Below are positions 1 to 9,324 of a stretch of 64,000 nucleotides of DNA, piece by piece. Under the pieces are notes generated by a model that made no database searches, was not told where the DNA came from, and saw only the letters and a program-made list of their open reading frames with translations. The position numbers were made by a program, and so were the translations under genes. Position 1 is the stretch's first letter. Each line of letters begins with the position of its first letter. Source of the DNA: Leptotrichia sp. oral taxon 223 (GTDB lineage Bacteria > Fusobacteriota > Fusobacteriia > Fusobacteriales > Leptotrichiaceae); assembly GCF_013394795.1 (NCBI RefSeq), contig NZ_JABXYU010000001.1:2046001-2110000 (forward strand), given 5' to 3'.

Positions 1-116
1 TTATAATTGATTTCACCAATATCTCCTTTCTGAATGTTAAATCTTCAATATCATTTTAGTACATTTTTGCTAAATTTTCAATACATTATCTTTATTTTTT
101 TCAATTTTTAATTTTT

Positions 117-1106
117 TTATTTTTCTCCTAGAGTTGCTGTCATAACCGCCTTTATTGTATGCATCCTGTTTTCGGCCTCATCAAACACCACGGAATTTTT
201 GCTTTTGAACACTTCATCAGTAACTTCCATTTCCTTAATGCCATACTTCTGTTCAATTTCCTTTGCAACCTTTGTATTCAAGTCATGAAATGCAGGAAGG
301 CAGTGCATAAACAGATAGTCATCCTTTGCATGTTTTACAAGTTCGCTATTTACCTGATAATATGAAAGCCTGTTTATTCTCTCCTTCCATACATCAGATG
401 ATTCTCCCATTGATACCCATACATCCGTATAAATCACATCCGCATCCTTCACGCCAGCAATCCTGTCATCTGTAAATGAAACACGTCCTCCATTTTCCTC
501 AGCCAGTCTTAATGCAGTTTCAGCCAGTTCCTTATCTGGAAAATACTCTTTCGGAGCAACAATTGTAAAATCCATTCCAAATTTTGCCGCCCCAATCATA
601 AGTGAACTCGCCATATTATTTTTCCCGTCCCCAAGATATGCAAGCTTAATACCCTTTAAAGTCCCCTTTTTTTCTAAAATTGTCAAAAAATCCGCTAAAA
701 CCTGTGTAGGATGAAACTCAGTCGTAAGCCCGTTCCACACAGGCACACGAGAATGCTCTGCTAATGCCTCGACCAAATCCTGCCCGTATCCACGGTATTC
801 AATCCCGTCATAAAATCTTCCCAAAACCTTTGCAGTATCTTCAATAGATTCCTTGTCATTTATTTGCGAAGTGGAAGGCCCGATATAAGTAACATTTGCC
901 CCCTGATCATAAGCCGCTACCTCAAATGCGCATCTAGTCCGTGTCGAAGTTTTTTCAAAAATTAGTGCAATATTTTTTCCAACTAATTTTTTCTTTTCAG
1001 TTTTATTTTTTTTATCCTCCTTCAATTTCTTTGCCAAATCCAGCAAATATTGCAATTCCTCCGTTGTAAAGTCCAGCAGTTTCAAAAATGAACGTCCTTT
1101 CAACAT
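117..1106 (-). CDS. argF: Ornithine carbamoyltransferase
   Basis: Cytoplasmic enzyme transferring the carbamoyl group between carbamoyl phosphate and ornithine to give citrulline. The carbamoyl-phosphate loop STRTR is at about residues 54-58, a FHPTQ motif lies mid-protein, and the ornithine-side HCLP motif is at about 268-271. Starting at MLKGRSF gives 329 residues, the usual family length; that ATG has the ribosome site AGGAAAAGAGG just upstream, while an upstream in-frame start adds 11 residues unlike the family. Whether it works in arginine synthesis or in the arginine deiminase (arcB) direction cannot be told, because the downstream neighbour is outside the window. Family assignment is very secure. 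Confidence 0.95.
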   Translation of the reverse strand: MLKGRSFLKLLDFTTEELQYLLDLAKKLKEDKKNKTEKKKLVGKNIALIFEKTSTRTRCAFEVAAYDQGANVTYIGPSTSQINDKESIEDTAKVLGRFYDGIEYRGYGQDLVEALAEHSRVPVWNGLTTEFHPTQVLADFLTILEKKGTLKGIKLAYLGDGKNNMASSLMIGAAKFGMDFTIVAPKEYFPDKELAETALRLAEENGGRVSFTDDRIAGVKDADVIYTDVWVSMGESSDVWKERINRLSYYQVNSELVKHAKDDYLFMHCLPAFHDLNTKVAKEIEQKYGIKEMEVTDEVFKSKNSVVFDEAENRMHTIKAVMTATLGEK

Positions 1107-1260
1107 AATTTTACCTCTTTTCCTAATATTGTTTTGCAATTTATATATTCTATTATATCATTTAAATCTTATAATTTATACTATTTCCTGTTTAAACAAT
1201 GAAAATCAAAAAATTAAACTCATTTTTTACAAGATCATGCTATTATATTTGCCTATTAAC

Positions 1261-1326
1261 TATTAAAATGTCCTTTAATTAAATTTAATCATTAAGTATC
1301 CAACGTAAGGACTTTTATAATTTTAT
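1261..1326 (-). repeat. 66-bp dispersed intergenic repeat, copy 1
   Basis: The reverse complement matches 23411-23476 at 62 of 66 bases by eye. The centre contains the palindrome TTAAATTTAA. Weaker similarity continues for about 30 bases on the left side. Both copies are in non-coding spacers. The origin is unknown; it may be the relic of a small mobile element. Confidence 0.75.
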
Positions 1327-1403
1327 TTCTCTTTATTTAAATGGAGTTTAATATTAAAATGCTTTTAGAAATAAGGGATTTAATTTAACTTCTTGTTTTT
1401 TTA

Positions 1404-1432
1404 TTGACTGAAAAATATTAATTTGATATACT
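1404..1432 (+). promoter_or_regulatory. Predicted sigma-70 promoter for the YbaK gene
   Basis: TTGACT (1404-1409) and TATACT (1427-1432) are spaced by 17 bases, about 35 bases before the start codon, which is preceded by the ribosome site GGGGGT. Confidence 0.65.
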
Positions 1433-1467
1433 GAAAATAACGAAGAATACGATTATGGGGGTATAAA

Positions 1468-1968
1468 ATGAAACATAAAAAAGAAAAAATTGTAAAGACA
1501 AATGCTTTAAGACAGCTAGATAAACAAAAGATTCCATACATTATCCATACTTATGAGTGGAGCGAAGATAAAAGCGGAGGGCTTGGTGTTGCTGAAAAGT
1601 TGCCTGAATTGGCGGAGAGAGTTTTTAAGACAATTGTGTTAAAGGGGAAAAGTAAGAATTTGTATGTTTGTGTGATTCATGGAGAGGCTCATCTGGATTT
1701 GAAGAAAGTGGCAAAGGCTTGTGAAGAGAAAAATATTGATTTATTGCCATTATCAGAATTGGAGAAGGAAACAGGATATATTCGAGGAGGATGTTCTCCT
1801 GTGGGAATGAAGAAACTGTTCAGGACTTTTTTTGACAAGGAAGTTGAAAAATTTGACAAAATAATGGTTTCAGCTGGTAGGCGAGGATTACAGATGGAAG
1901 TGGAAACAGACAAGCTGGTTGAAGTAGTGAAGGGGACTATTGTGGATTTGACGATGGAAGAAATTTAG
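1468..1968 (+). CDS. ybaK: YbaK/EbsC-type aminoacyl-tRNA deacylase
   Basis: A 166-residue single-domain protein of the YbaK/ProX editing family, which hydrolyses mischarged tRNA, typically Cys-tRNA(Pro). Visible family marks are the N-terminal helix (TNALRQLDKQKIPY), the segment VFKTIVLKGKS with the conserved lysine, and GGCSPVGMKK, the usual GGxSPxGxxK substrate pocket. It is monocistronic, with its own promoter at 1404. The family and fold are secure; cysteine as the cleared amino acid is inferred from Haemophilus/E. coli YbaK. Confidence 0.9.
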   Translation: MKHKKEKIVKTNALRQLDKQKIPYIIHTYEWSEDKSGGLGVAEKLPELAERVFKTIVLKGKSKNLYVCVIHGEAHLDLKKVAKACEEKNIDLLPLSELEKETGYIRGGCSPVGMKKLFRTFFDKEVEKFDKIMVSAGRRGLQMEVETDKLVEVVKGTIVDLTMEEI

Positions 1969-2017
1969 ATTGTGAAGGGATGACGTTTAAATGCTAATTT
2001 TTTTATAGTTTATTTTT

Positions 2018-2065
2018 TAGTATGCGTTTTAGTTATAGTGGATTACAAAATTGATATTGTACTTT
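2018..2065 (+). promoter_or_regulatory. Putative LysR-regulon operator, copy 1
   Basis: This block matches 3912-3959 at 36 of 48 positions with no gap. The two cores are TAGTATGC followed by a TTTTARTTATAG stretch, and an identical TATTGTACTTT at the far end. It lies upstream of the aldo/keto reductase gene, and the second copy lies in the LysR/esterase divergent region, so a common regulator, most simply the LysR protein at 3032-3883, is inferred. Confidence 0.5.
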
Positions 2066-2135
2066 AGAAAAATTTTTTTGTAAAATATGTTCAAGAAGAT
2101 TGGTAGTGTAACTGTAATTAAAAAATGACATATAA

Positions 2136-2996
<861 letters not shown>

Positions 2997-2999
2997 TAA

Positions 3000-3030
3000 A
3001 AATACGAGGGAGATTTCTTCCCTCTTATTT
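3000..3030. terminator. Bidirectional terminator
   Basis: The stem GAGGGA (3006-3011) / TCCCTC (3019-3024) has a short loop, with A-rich sequence on the left and TTATTTTTT on the right. It lies between the convergent aldo/keto reductase and LysR genes. Confidence 0.6.
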
Positions 3031-3031
3031 T

Positions 3032-3883
3032 TTAAGAATTTTTACTAAAACTATCAAAAAGTTTCTCAATTTCATTTTTTATATTTTTCTTACAGACACA
3101 GTAGAAAGTCATTTTTGCTTCCTTGTCAGCAATTGGAATTGAAATATTATTTTTGAAATTGTCTTCACGTTCAAGTGTGAAATTTGAACGGAAATGCAGT
3201 AAATTCTGCATTTCAGCTAATTCCTGATAAATAATCCTGTCATTTTGAATAAGGAAGTTCATATTAGGCATTTTTTCTAAAACTACATCTTTCCATATTC
3301 CTATTGGATTGAATAAGAGCATTCTGTCATCTGTAATATCTGAAAAATGTATTTCCTTCTTTTTAGCCAGCGGATGACTTAGAGGAACTGATAAAAATAA
3401 TCGTTCAGTTTTGTATTTTATACAGAAAAATTCAGAATTATCAATAGGTTCAGAAAGTATAATCATCTGATAAATGTCATTTTTAAGTTTTTCAAATAAC
3501 TGAAGATTATTTTCTATTTTATGAAGAATATATTTTTCAGGATAAAATCTTCCAAATAATGAAATCATATCCCACAATGGAGCCGGAGCACATGAACCGA
3601 TTGAAAAATTATTTTGAATCTGATTATTTTTATTAACTTTTTCTTCCATTTCATCTACAAGATTCAATATTTTTTCTGCGTACTGGATAACAGTTTTTCC
3701 ATTTTGATTTAATTCCATCTTATTTTTTTTCCTGTCAAACAGTTCAACCCCTAAAGTTTTTTCTAGCTTTTGTATCGAACGGGAAAGTGCAGGCTGTGAA
3801 ATATACAACTTTTCAGCAGCTTTTGATAATGTTCCATATGTTGCAAACGCAATAAGCTGTTTAAGTTGTTCCAATTCTATCAT
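3032..3883 (-). CDS. LysR-family transcriptional regulator
   Basis: A 283-residue LysR-type regulator. The N-terminal winged helix-turn-helix covers about residues 1-60 (QLIAFATYGTLSKAAEKL, then ISQPALSRSIQKLE), followed by the effector-binding domain with the IGSCAP strand. The start chosen is the ATG preceded by GAGGTGAT; a GTG three codons earlier lies inside that ribosome site. It is transcribed divergently from the secreted esterase gene at 4033 and convergently with the aldo/keto reductase. Both targets share a sequence block (2018-2065, 3912-3959), so it probably controls both. The inducer is unknown. Confidence 0.9.
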   Translation of the reverse strand: MIELEQLKQLIAFATYGTLSKAAEKLYISQPALSRSIQKLEKTLGVELFDRKKNKMELNQNGKTVIQYAEKILNLVDEMEEKVNKNNQIQNNFSIGSCAPAPLWDMISLFGRFYPEKYILHKIENNLQLFEKLKNDIYQMIILSEPIDNSEFFCIKYKTERLFLSVPLSHPLAKKKEIHFSDITDDRMLLFNPIGIWKDVVLEKMPNMNFLIQNDRIIYQELAEMQNLLHFRSNFTLEREDNFKNNISIPIADKEAKMTFYCVCKKNIKNEIEKLFDSFSKNS

Positions 3884-3911
3884 ATTAATCACCTCATATA
3901 ATTTTTATTTC

Positions 3912-3959
3912 TAGTATGCATTTTAATTATAGCACATTTTCTAAACGGTATTGTACTTT
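3912..3959 (+). promoter_or_regulatory. Putative LysR-regulon operator, copy 2
   Basis: Second copy of the block at 2018-2065, located in the 149-base space between the divergent LysR and esterase genes. The 5' core (TAGTATGC, then TTTTAATTATAG) and the 3' core TATTGTACTTT are kept, while the middle diverges. Position and conservation suit a LysR binding region controlling both directions. Confidence 0.5.
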
Positions 3960-4032
3960 TATCTTAAATTTTAGTATTATAACTATATATAAAGATAAGG
4001 AAATAAAAATAAGAAAATGAAGGAGATTATAT

Positions 4033-5097
4033 ATGAAAAAAAATTTAATATTATTAATGGCAATAGGGATATTATCAGCAACTGCAAGTTTTGGATTTCA
4101 GAAGCCTGTAACAATTAAAGAACAGGGAAGTTTTATGGCAGGAGGAACAGTTGTAACATCACCAGGAGAATATAAAGATTCGGAGCCTATGAATTTTGAT
4201 GGGGAAACATTACATGGAGATCATGCCTATGTATTTTATCAAAAGCCAGTAAAAGCAAAAAAGAATAGTATTGTATTTTTACATGGGTATGGACAGTCAG
4301 GAAAAAGTTGGGAAAGTACACCAGATGGAAGAGATGGATTTCAAAATATATTTTTGGAAAAAGGATACAGTACATATATTGTTGACCAGCCTAGACGTGG
4401 TAGAGCTGGGCAGTCAACAGTTCCAAGAAATTTAACAGCAAGACCGGATGACCAGCTTTGGTATAATAATTTTCGTATAGGACAATGGCCAAATATATAT
4501 GACAATGTTTCAGTCCCTAGAGATAAGGAATCGCGAGAACAGTTTTTTAGACAAATGACTCCTGATACTGGAGATTTTGACCAAAAAGTTATAAGTGATG
4601 CGATGGTAAAAGTTTTTGAAAAATCAGGAAATGGAGTTTTAGTAACTCATTCTGCTGGTGGAGGACCTGGTTGGGACACTGCCATAGCTTCTGACAAAGT
4701 AAAAGGAGTAATTGCATTAGAACCTGGAACTTTCCCATTTCCAAAAGGAAAATTACCAGAAGTTGAAAAAACAACAAGTCCATTTCCAGCTAGTGGCTAT
4801 GAAGTGTCTGATGCTGAATTTAAAAAATTAACTAAAATTCCAATAGTTGTATATTTTGGTGATAATATTCCAACTGAATTAACTGATAACTGGGGTTTAG
4901 ATAATTGGAGAATAAGAGTAAATTTAGCTAAAAAATGGGAAAAAATGATGAATGAAGCAGGTGGAGATGTAAAAGTTGTAATGCTACCTGATATAGGAAT
5001 AAAAGGAAGTACACACTTTATGATGGCAGATTTAAATAATAGAGAAGTAGCAAATGCCATGGAAAAATGGATGAAAGAAAAAGGATTAGCAAAATAA
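4033..5097 (+). CDS. Secreted alpha/beta hydrolase (esterase-like)
   Basis: A 354-residue hydrolase with an N-terminal Sec signal peptide ending near ATASFG. The fold is recognisable by the oxyanion strand IVFLHGYGQSGKSW and the nucleophile elbow THSAGGG (S207). A likely catalytic histidine is H328 in GSTHFMM, and an acid residue probably lies in VVYFGDN. It should act in the periplasm or outside the cell on ester substrates; the substrate is unknown. It is divergent from the LysR gene across a probable operator and is the first of four hydrolase genes in a row. It resembles the secreted bacterial esterase families often annotated simply as alpha/beta hydrolase. Confidence 0.88.
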   Translation: MKKNLILLMAIGILSATASFGFQKPVTIKEQGSFMAGGTVVTSPGEYKDSEPMNFDGETLHGDHAYVFYQKPVKAKKNSIVFLHGYGQSGKSWESTPDGRDGFQNIFLEKGYSTYIVDQPRRGRAGQSTVPRNLTARPDDQLWYNNFRIGQWPNIYDNVSVPRDKESREQFFRQMTPDTGDFDQKVISDAMVKVFEKSGNGVLVTHSAGGGPGWDTAIASDKVKGVIALEPGTFPFPKGKLPEVEKTTSPFPASGYEVSDAEFKKLTKIPIVVYFGDNIPTELTDNWGLDNWRIRVNLAKKWEKMMNEAGGDVKVVMLPDIGIKGSTHFMMADLNNREVANAMEKWMKEKGLAK

Positions 5098-5207
5098 AAA
5101 TAGCAGAGTAATAAAAGCACATGAAAATCTTGATAAAGTTCATGTGGAATTAAAAAATGCTAAAATAAATAATTTTGACTCTTAAAATAAAATTTGGAAA
5201 GAAAAGA

Positions 5208-6332
5208 ATGAAAAAAATAAAAAAATATATATTAACTTTTATAATTTTTTTACTGGGAGGAAATTTAATTATGGCAAATTCAGTAAATAATCTAAGTATT
5301 ACTAAAAAAGAAAATTTAAAATATATCAAAGCAGATCCAAAATATTTTTCAGGAGAAGCAGAGTTTGCAATCTTACCACAAATTGATATATCTAAGGATA
5401 GTGTTGCAATAGTAGATTTTGAAGTTGGAGTAGTTAACAATTGGCATTCACATTCAAAAGGGCAATATTTATATATAACTGAGGGAGAAGGTAGAGTTCA
5501 AGAATGGGGTAAGGAAATTCAATATGTAAAGAAAGGTGATGTTGTATGGATACCAGCAGATGTAAAACATTGGCATGGAGCTGGGGAAACAACTTCAATG
5601 TCCCACTTAGTAATAACACCTGATACTGAAAATAATACAACTACTTGGTTTGAAAAAGTTGAATTAAATGAAAAACCAACAGAAGAAAGATTGAAAATTT
5701 CTATTGAGAAACATAAACAAAATACTTCTTTGACAGAAAAACAACTAGCTATTGTTTCAATAGCAGCTAATACGGCAAAAGGAGATTTAAATAAATTAAA
5801 AGTAGCTTTGAATAAGGGATTAGATAAAGGTTTAACTATTAATGAAATAAGAGAAATTTTAAATCATCAATATGCTTATATAGGTTTTCCAAGAGCACTA
5901 AATGGAATGCTTACTTTAAATAAAGTGTTAGAAGAAAGAAAAGTTAATGGTAAAAAAGATATTGAAGGGAAAGTTCCTACAAATAAGGGGGATATAAATT
6001 ACTATGAATATGGAACAGAAACTTTAAGTATTTTATCTCAAAGAGATAGCAGTGGATTATTACAAAATTTTGATGGAGTTGACTATGCTTTAAAGGCACA
6101 TTTATTTGGTTATTTATTTAGTAGAGATAATTTAAACTATGTAAATAGAGAATTAACAACAGTTTCAACCATTTCCACAATATCAGGTGGAGAGGCACAA
6201 TTAGCTTCACATGTTAATTTAATAACTAATTTAGGAATTAAAAAAAGTGATTTAGAAAAAGTTGTAAATATTTTAAATAAAGAAGTTGATAGTGATTCAT
6301 CTAATAGATTAAAAGGAGTTGTTGAAAAATGA
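5208..6332 (+). CDS. Secreted cupin / carboxymuconolactone decarboxylase fusion
   Basis: A 374-residue protein with signal peptide (MKKIKKYIL..., cleaved near LIMANS). The first half is a cupin barrel with metal-ligand motifs HSHSKGQYLY and, later, DVKHWHG. The second half carries two carboxymuconolactone-decarboxylase/AhpD-like helical repeats (about residues 170-245 and 270-370). The usual AhpD CxxC pair is absent, so peroxidase activity is unlikely. The ATG at 5208 is preferred over an upstream TTG because it begins the signal peptide and has GGAAAG before it. The stop overlaps the next gene by ATGA, indicating translational coupling. Probably an oxidoreduction or aromatic-decarboxylation function; not certain. 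Confidence 0.85.
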   Translation: MKKIKKYILTFIIFLLGGNLIMANSVNNLSITKKENLKYIKADPKYFSGEAEFAILPQIDISKDSVAIVDFEVGVVNNWHSHSKGQYLYITEGEGRVQEWGKEIQYVKKGDVVWIPADVKHWHGAGETTSMSHLVITPDTENNTTTWFEKVELNEKPTEERLKISIEKHKQNTSLTEKQLAIVSIAANTAKGDLNKLKVALNKGLDKGLTINEIREILNHQYAYIGFPRALNGMLTLNKVLEERKVNGKKDIEGKVPTNKGDINYYEYGTETLSILSQRDSSGLLQNFDGVDYALKAHLFGYLFSRDNLNYVNRELTTVSTISTISGGEAQLASHVNLITNLGIKKSDLEKVVNILNKEVDSDSSNRLKGVVEK

Positions 6333-8002
6333 AAAAAATGCTATTAGTAGCTTTATTTTTATTACAAATTGGAACTGGAAATTTATTATTTTCTGAAACA
6401 AATGAAAATAAAAATGTAGTTAAAAAAATTGAAAATACTGTAAATCAAAATACTAATACAATAGCTACAACAGAAAGTGGAAAAATACAAGGATTTATTC
6501 AAGATGAAATATATACTTACTTAGGTGTACCTTATGCAAGAGCCGAAAGATTTATGGCACCTAAAAAAGTAGAAAAATGGAATGGTATTAAACAAACTGT
6601 AACTTTTGGAACATATTTTTCACAAGGTGAGAGTATGGTTTCAAGTGGAGGTTGGTTTGCAGGACCTAAATTAGAGATGAGTGAAAATTCTCATAACTTA
6701 AATATATGGACTCCTGGTATAAAAGATGGAAAGAAAAGACCAGTAATGGTATGGTTACATGGTGGAGGTTTTAGAAGCGGTTCATCTGCTGAAAATTATA
6801 TTTTTGATGGAAAAAATTTAAGTAAAAAAGGAGATGTAGTAGTAGTTTCTGTAAATCATAGATTAAATTCACTAGGTTTCTTAGATTTATCAGCTTATGG
6901 AGAAAAATATAAAAATTCTGCCAATGCTGGAATTATGGATTTAGTTGCTTCTCTTGAATGGATAAGAGATAACATAGAAGAATTTGGAGGAGATCCTAAT
7001 AATGTAACTATATTTGGAGAGTCAGGAGGAGGAGCAAAAGTTTTAACTCTTATGGCTACACCAGCTGCAAAAGGTTTATTCCACAAAGCTATATCTGAAA
7101 GTGGAGCAGTAGAAAAAATGGGAATGACACTTTTACCAGAAAAAGCTACTAGAAGAGTTGCAGAATTAACTCTTGAAAATTTAGGATTAAATGCAAAAAA
7201 TGTAGATGAAATTCAAAAAATACCTTATGAAAAAGTTATGGAAGCAACAGAAAAAGCCTTAGCAAAAACAGCTGAGGAACAAGGTTATAAAAATGTTTTA
7301 ACTGGACAACCAGGACTTGATTGGGCACCTAAATTAGATAGCTATATTCCAGTAGAACCTGTAGGAGAAAAATATTCAGAACAATCAAGAGAGATTCCTT
7401 TATTAATAGGTACTAACTTAACAGAATGGGAAACAATGCCATTTGTATTATCAAATAATAAAGTTGAAAATAAAAATACTTTTACTAATGCAGAAATAAA
7501 AAAGAAAATGCAAGAAAAATATGGTGACAGAGCAGAAGCAATAGCGAAAGAATTTAAAAAGGCTTATCCAGAAAGAAAAGCAGTAGATGCACTTTATGTT
7601 GATGCTTTATTAAGAAAACAAACATTGAAAACAACAAGATTAAAAGCAGATCAAAATGGAGCACCAGTATATAGTTATATTTTTGCTTGGGATAATCCTA
7701 TGATTGATGGTATGGCAATGTCTTTTCATACAGCAGAAATTCCATTTGTATTTAATAATATAGATAAAGTTGAAGGAACTTTAAAAGGTAGAGGAAAGGA
7801 TGCCTATAAATTAGCAGGAAAAATTAGTCAAGTTTGGATAAATTTTGCAAGAACAGGGAATCCTAATGCAGAAGGTTTACCAAAATGGTTACCATATAAT
7901 ACTAAAAATGGAGCAGTTATGATTTTTGATGATAAGTCAGGAGTTAAATATAAACATGATGAGGAGTTAATGAAATTATTAGCACCTGACTATAATTTCT
8001 AA
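6329..8002 (+). CDS. Type B carboxylesterase, secreted
   Basis: A 557-residue carboxylesterase/lipase of the type B (pnbA-like) family with signal peptide. Features in order: the PYARAERF region, the oxyanion hole MVWLHGGGFRSGS, the nucleophile motif FGESGGG with S232, and the catalytic histidine H467 in SFHTAEIPFVF. The start overlaps the preceding stop by four bases. Leucine is coded almost only by TTA and CTT, with CTG nearly absent, unlike the flanking housekeeping genes, which hints at recent acquisition. Its last 303 bases are repeated at 9003-9305. Expected to hydrolyse carboxylic esters outside the cytoplasm. Confidence 0.92.
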   Translation: MKKMLLVALFLLQIGTGNLLFSETNENKNVVKKIENTVNQNTNTIATTESGKIQGFIQDEIYTYLGVPYARAERFMAPKKVEKWNGIKQTVTFGTYFSQGESMVSSGGWFAGPKLEMSENSHNLNIWTPGIKDGKKRPVMVWLHGGGFRSGSSAENYIFDGKNLSKKGDVVVVSVNHRLNSLGFLDLSAYGEKYKNSANAGIMDLVASLEWIRDNIEEFGGDPNNVTIFGESGGGAKVLTLMATPAAKGLFHKAISESGAVEKMGMTLLPEKATRRVAELTLENLGLNAKNVDEIQKIPYEKVMEATEKALAKTAEEQGYKNVLTGQPGLDWAPKLDSYIPVEPVGEKYSEQSREIPLLIGTNLTEWETMPFVLSNNKVENKNTFTNAEIKKKMQEKYGDRAEAIAKEFKKAYPERKAVDALYVDALLRKQTLKTTRLKADQNGAPVYSYIFAWDNPMIDGMAMSFHTAEIPFVFNNIDKVEGTLKGRGKDAYKLAGKISQVWINFARTGNPNAEGLPKWLPYNTKNGAVMIFDDKSGVKYKHDEELMKLLAPDYNF

Positions 8003-8008
8003 AATATT

Positions 8009-8995
8009 ATGAGAAGACTGAATATATTAATTTTAATTATTATTAACTTTTTCTATATAAAAAGTATAGAAGCAAGTGTTGGAGGAGAAAAAATGTTAAA
8101 AAAAGAATACTTAAATAAAGATAGTACAATAAAAGAACTTTTAACTTATCCAAGTATAAAAGAGTTTTCAAAATTTATTTTACCTCTTGAACATGGTTAC
8201 AATCCAAACTCAAAATTAAAAGATATAGCTTATTTATTACCATATCATAATAATATAAATACTGATACAACTTTAAAGAGTATTAATTATATAATTGATA
8301 GAAGTGAAAAGGGTGAAGAGATATTCTATAAAATTTATACCGATAAAGAAATAAAAGAAGATAAGAGCAAAGCAAATACAGGAATATTTTTCTTTAAAGG
8401 AAATAAAAATGCACCTTTTGCTATAATCAATGCGGGTGGAGGCTTTTCCTATGTTGGTTCTATACATGAGGGTTTTCCTTATGCAATAGAATTAAATAAA
8501 AGAGGTTATAATGCTTTTGTTTTACAATATAGAGTTGAAGATGGTTATAGGGCAACTCAGGACCTAGCAAGAGCAATATCATATATAATTGAAAATAAAG
8601 ATTTATTTGAAGTTGATATAAATAATTACTCTTTATGGGGAAGTTCAGCAGGAGCTAGGATGGTTGCAGCAATTGGCTCAAGAGGTTTAGTTTCTTTTGG
8701 AGAAAAAAATTATACTAAACCCAATACAATAGTTATGCTTTACACAGGATTAGCTAGTTTTACACTAAATGATCCTCCTACATTTATGGCAGTTGGTGAC
8801 AGAGATGGAATTGCTAATCCAAGAGTTGTTGAAAATAGATTTAATGAAATGAAAAAAGCAGGCTTAAAAGTAGAATTTCATAAATATAAAAATGTAAAGC
8901 ATGGCTTTGGATTAGGCATTGGAACTTCAGCAGAAAATTGGATAGATAGTGCTATAAAATTTTGGGAAAAGCAAAGTGTAAAATATGAAAAGTGA
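8009..8995 (+). CDS. Alpha/beta hydrolase, acetyl-esterase/lipase-like
   Basis: A hydrolase of the BD-FAE/acetylxylan-esterase-like group, 328 residues. Visible are the oxyanion region FAIINAGGGFSYVGS, the nucleophile elbow WGSSAGARM, a PTFMAVGDRDGI strand carrying the acid, and the histidine in KHGFGLG. The upstream start gives a Sec signal peptide (cleaved near SIEAS) but has a poor ribosome site; an internal ATG at 8093 has GGAGGAG and would give a 300-residue cytoplasmic form. I prefer the long form because neighbours are secreted. It separates the intact carboxylesterase from its duplicated tail, implying insertion or rearrangement. Confidence 0.85.
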   Translation: MRRLNILILIIINFFYIKSIEASVGGEKMLKKEYLNKDSTIKELLTYPSIKEFSKFILPLEHGYNPNSKLKDIAYLLPYHNNINTDTTLKSINYIIDRSEKGEEIFYKIYTDKEIKEDKSKANTGIFFFKGNKNAPFAIINAGGGFSYVGSIHEGFPYAIELNKRGYNAFVLQYRVEDGYRATQDLARAISYIIENKDLFEVDINNYSLWGSSAGARMVAAIGSRGLVSFGEKNYTKPNTIVMLYTGLASFTLNDPPTFMAVGDRDGIANPRVVENRFNEMKKAGLKVEFHKYKNVKHGFGLGIGTSAENWIDSAIKFWEKQSVKYEK

Positions 8996-9002
8996 CTAAC
9001 TT

Positions 9003-9305
9003 ATGGTTGAGGGTATGGCAATGTCTTTCCACACAGCAGAAATTCCATTTGTATTTAATAATATAGATAAGATCGAAGGACTTATAAAAGGTAGAGAAAA
9101 AGAAGCTTATAAATTAGCAGATAAAGTAAGTCAAGCTTGGATAAATTTTGCAAGAACAGGAAATCCTAATGTGAAAGGCTTACCAAAATGGTTACCATAT
9201 AATACTAAAAATGGAGCAGTTATGATTTTTGATGATAAGTCAGAAGTTAAATATAAACATGATGAGGAGTTAATGAAATTATTAGCACCTGACTATAATT
9301 TCTAA
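9003..9305 (+). pseudogene. Duplicated C-terminal fragment of type B carboxylesterase
   Basis: This 100-codon fragment closely repeats the last 303 bases of the carboxylesterase (7700-8002), including the catalytic-histidine segment SFHTAEIP, and the identity runs a few bases past the stop codon. The nucleophile half is missing, so it cannot be an active esterase, and no convincing ribosome site precedes it. Differences from the parent are scattered, mostly in the KVEGTLKGRG region, suggesting an older duplication or a remnant of a second paralogue. Confidence 0.85.
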
Positions 9306-9324
9306 AATATTAGGAGGTATGGCA

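Larger units (their letters stand above)
1107..1467. other. Intergenic region between divergent genes
   Basis: This 361-base spacer separates the leftward ornithine carbamoyltransferase from the rightward YbaK gene. It holds one copy of a 66-base dispersed repeat (1261-1326, second copy at 23411-23476) and a good promoter for the YbaK gene (1404-1432). No further open frame with a ribosome site is visible. Confidence 0.6.

Noticed and set aside
1-16. Possible start of a minus-strand gene at the left edge (AAAGGAG then GTG AAA TCA ATT ATA).
   Set aside because: Only five codons are visible, so it cannot be distinguished from chance; ribosome-site-like sequence alone is not enough.
159-365. 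Plus-strand open frame opposite the ornithine carbamoyltransferase.
   Set aside because: It is the antisense shadow of a secure gene, and its product has no recognisable domain or ribosome site.
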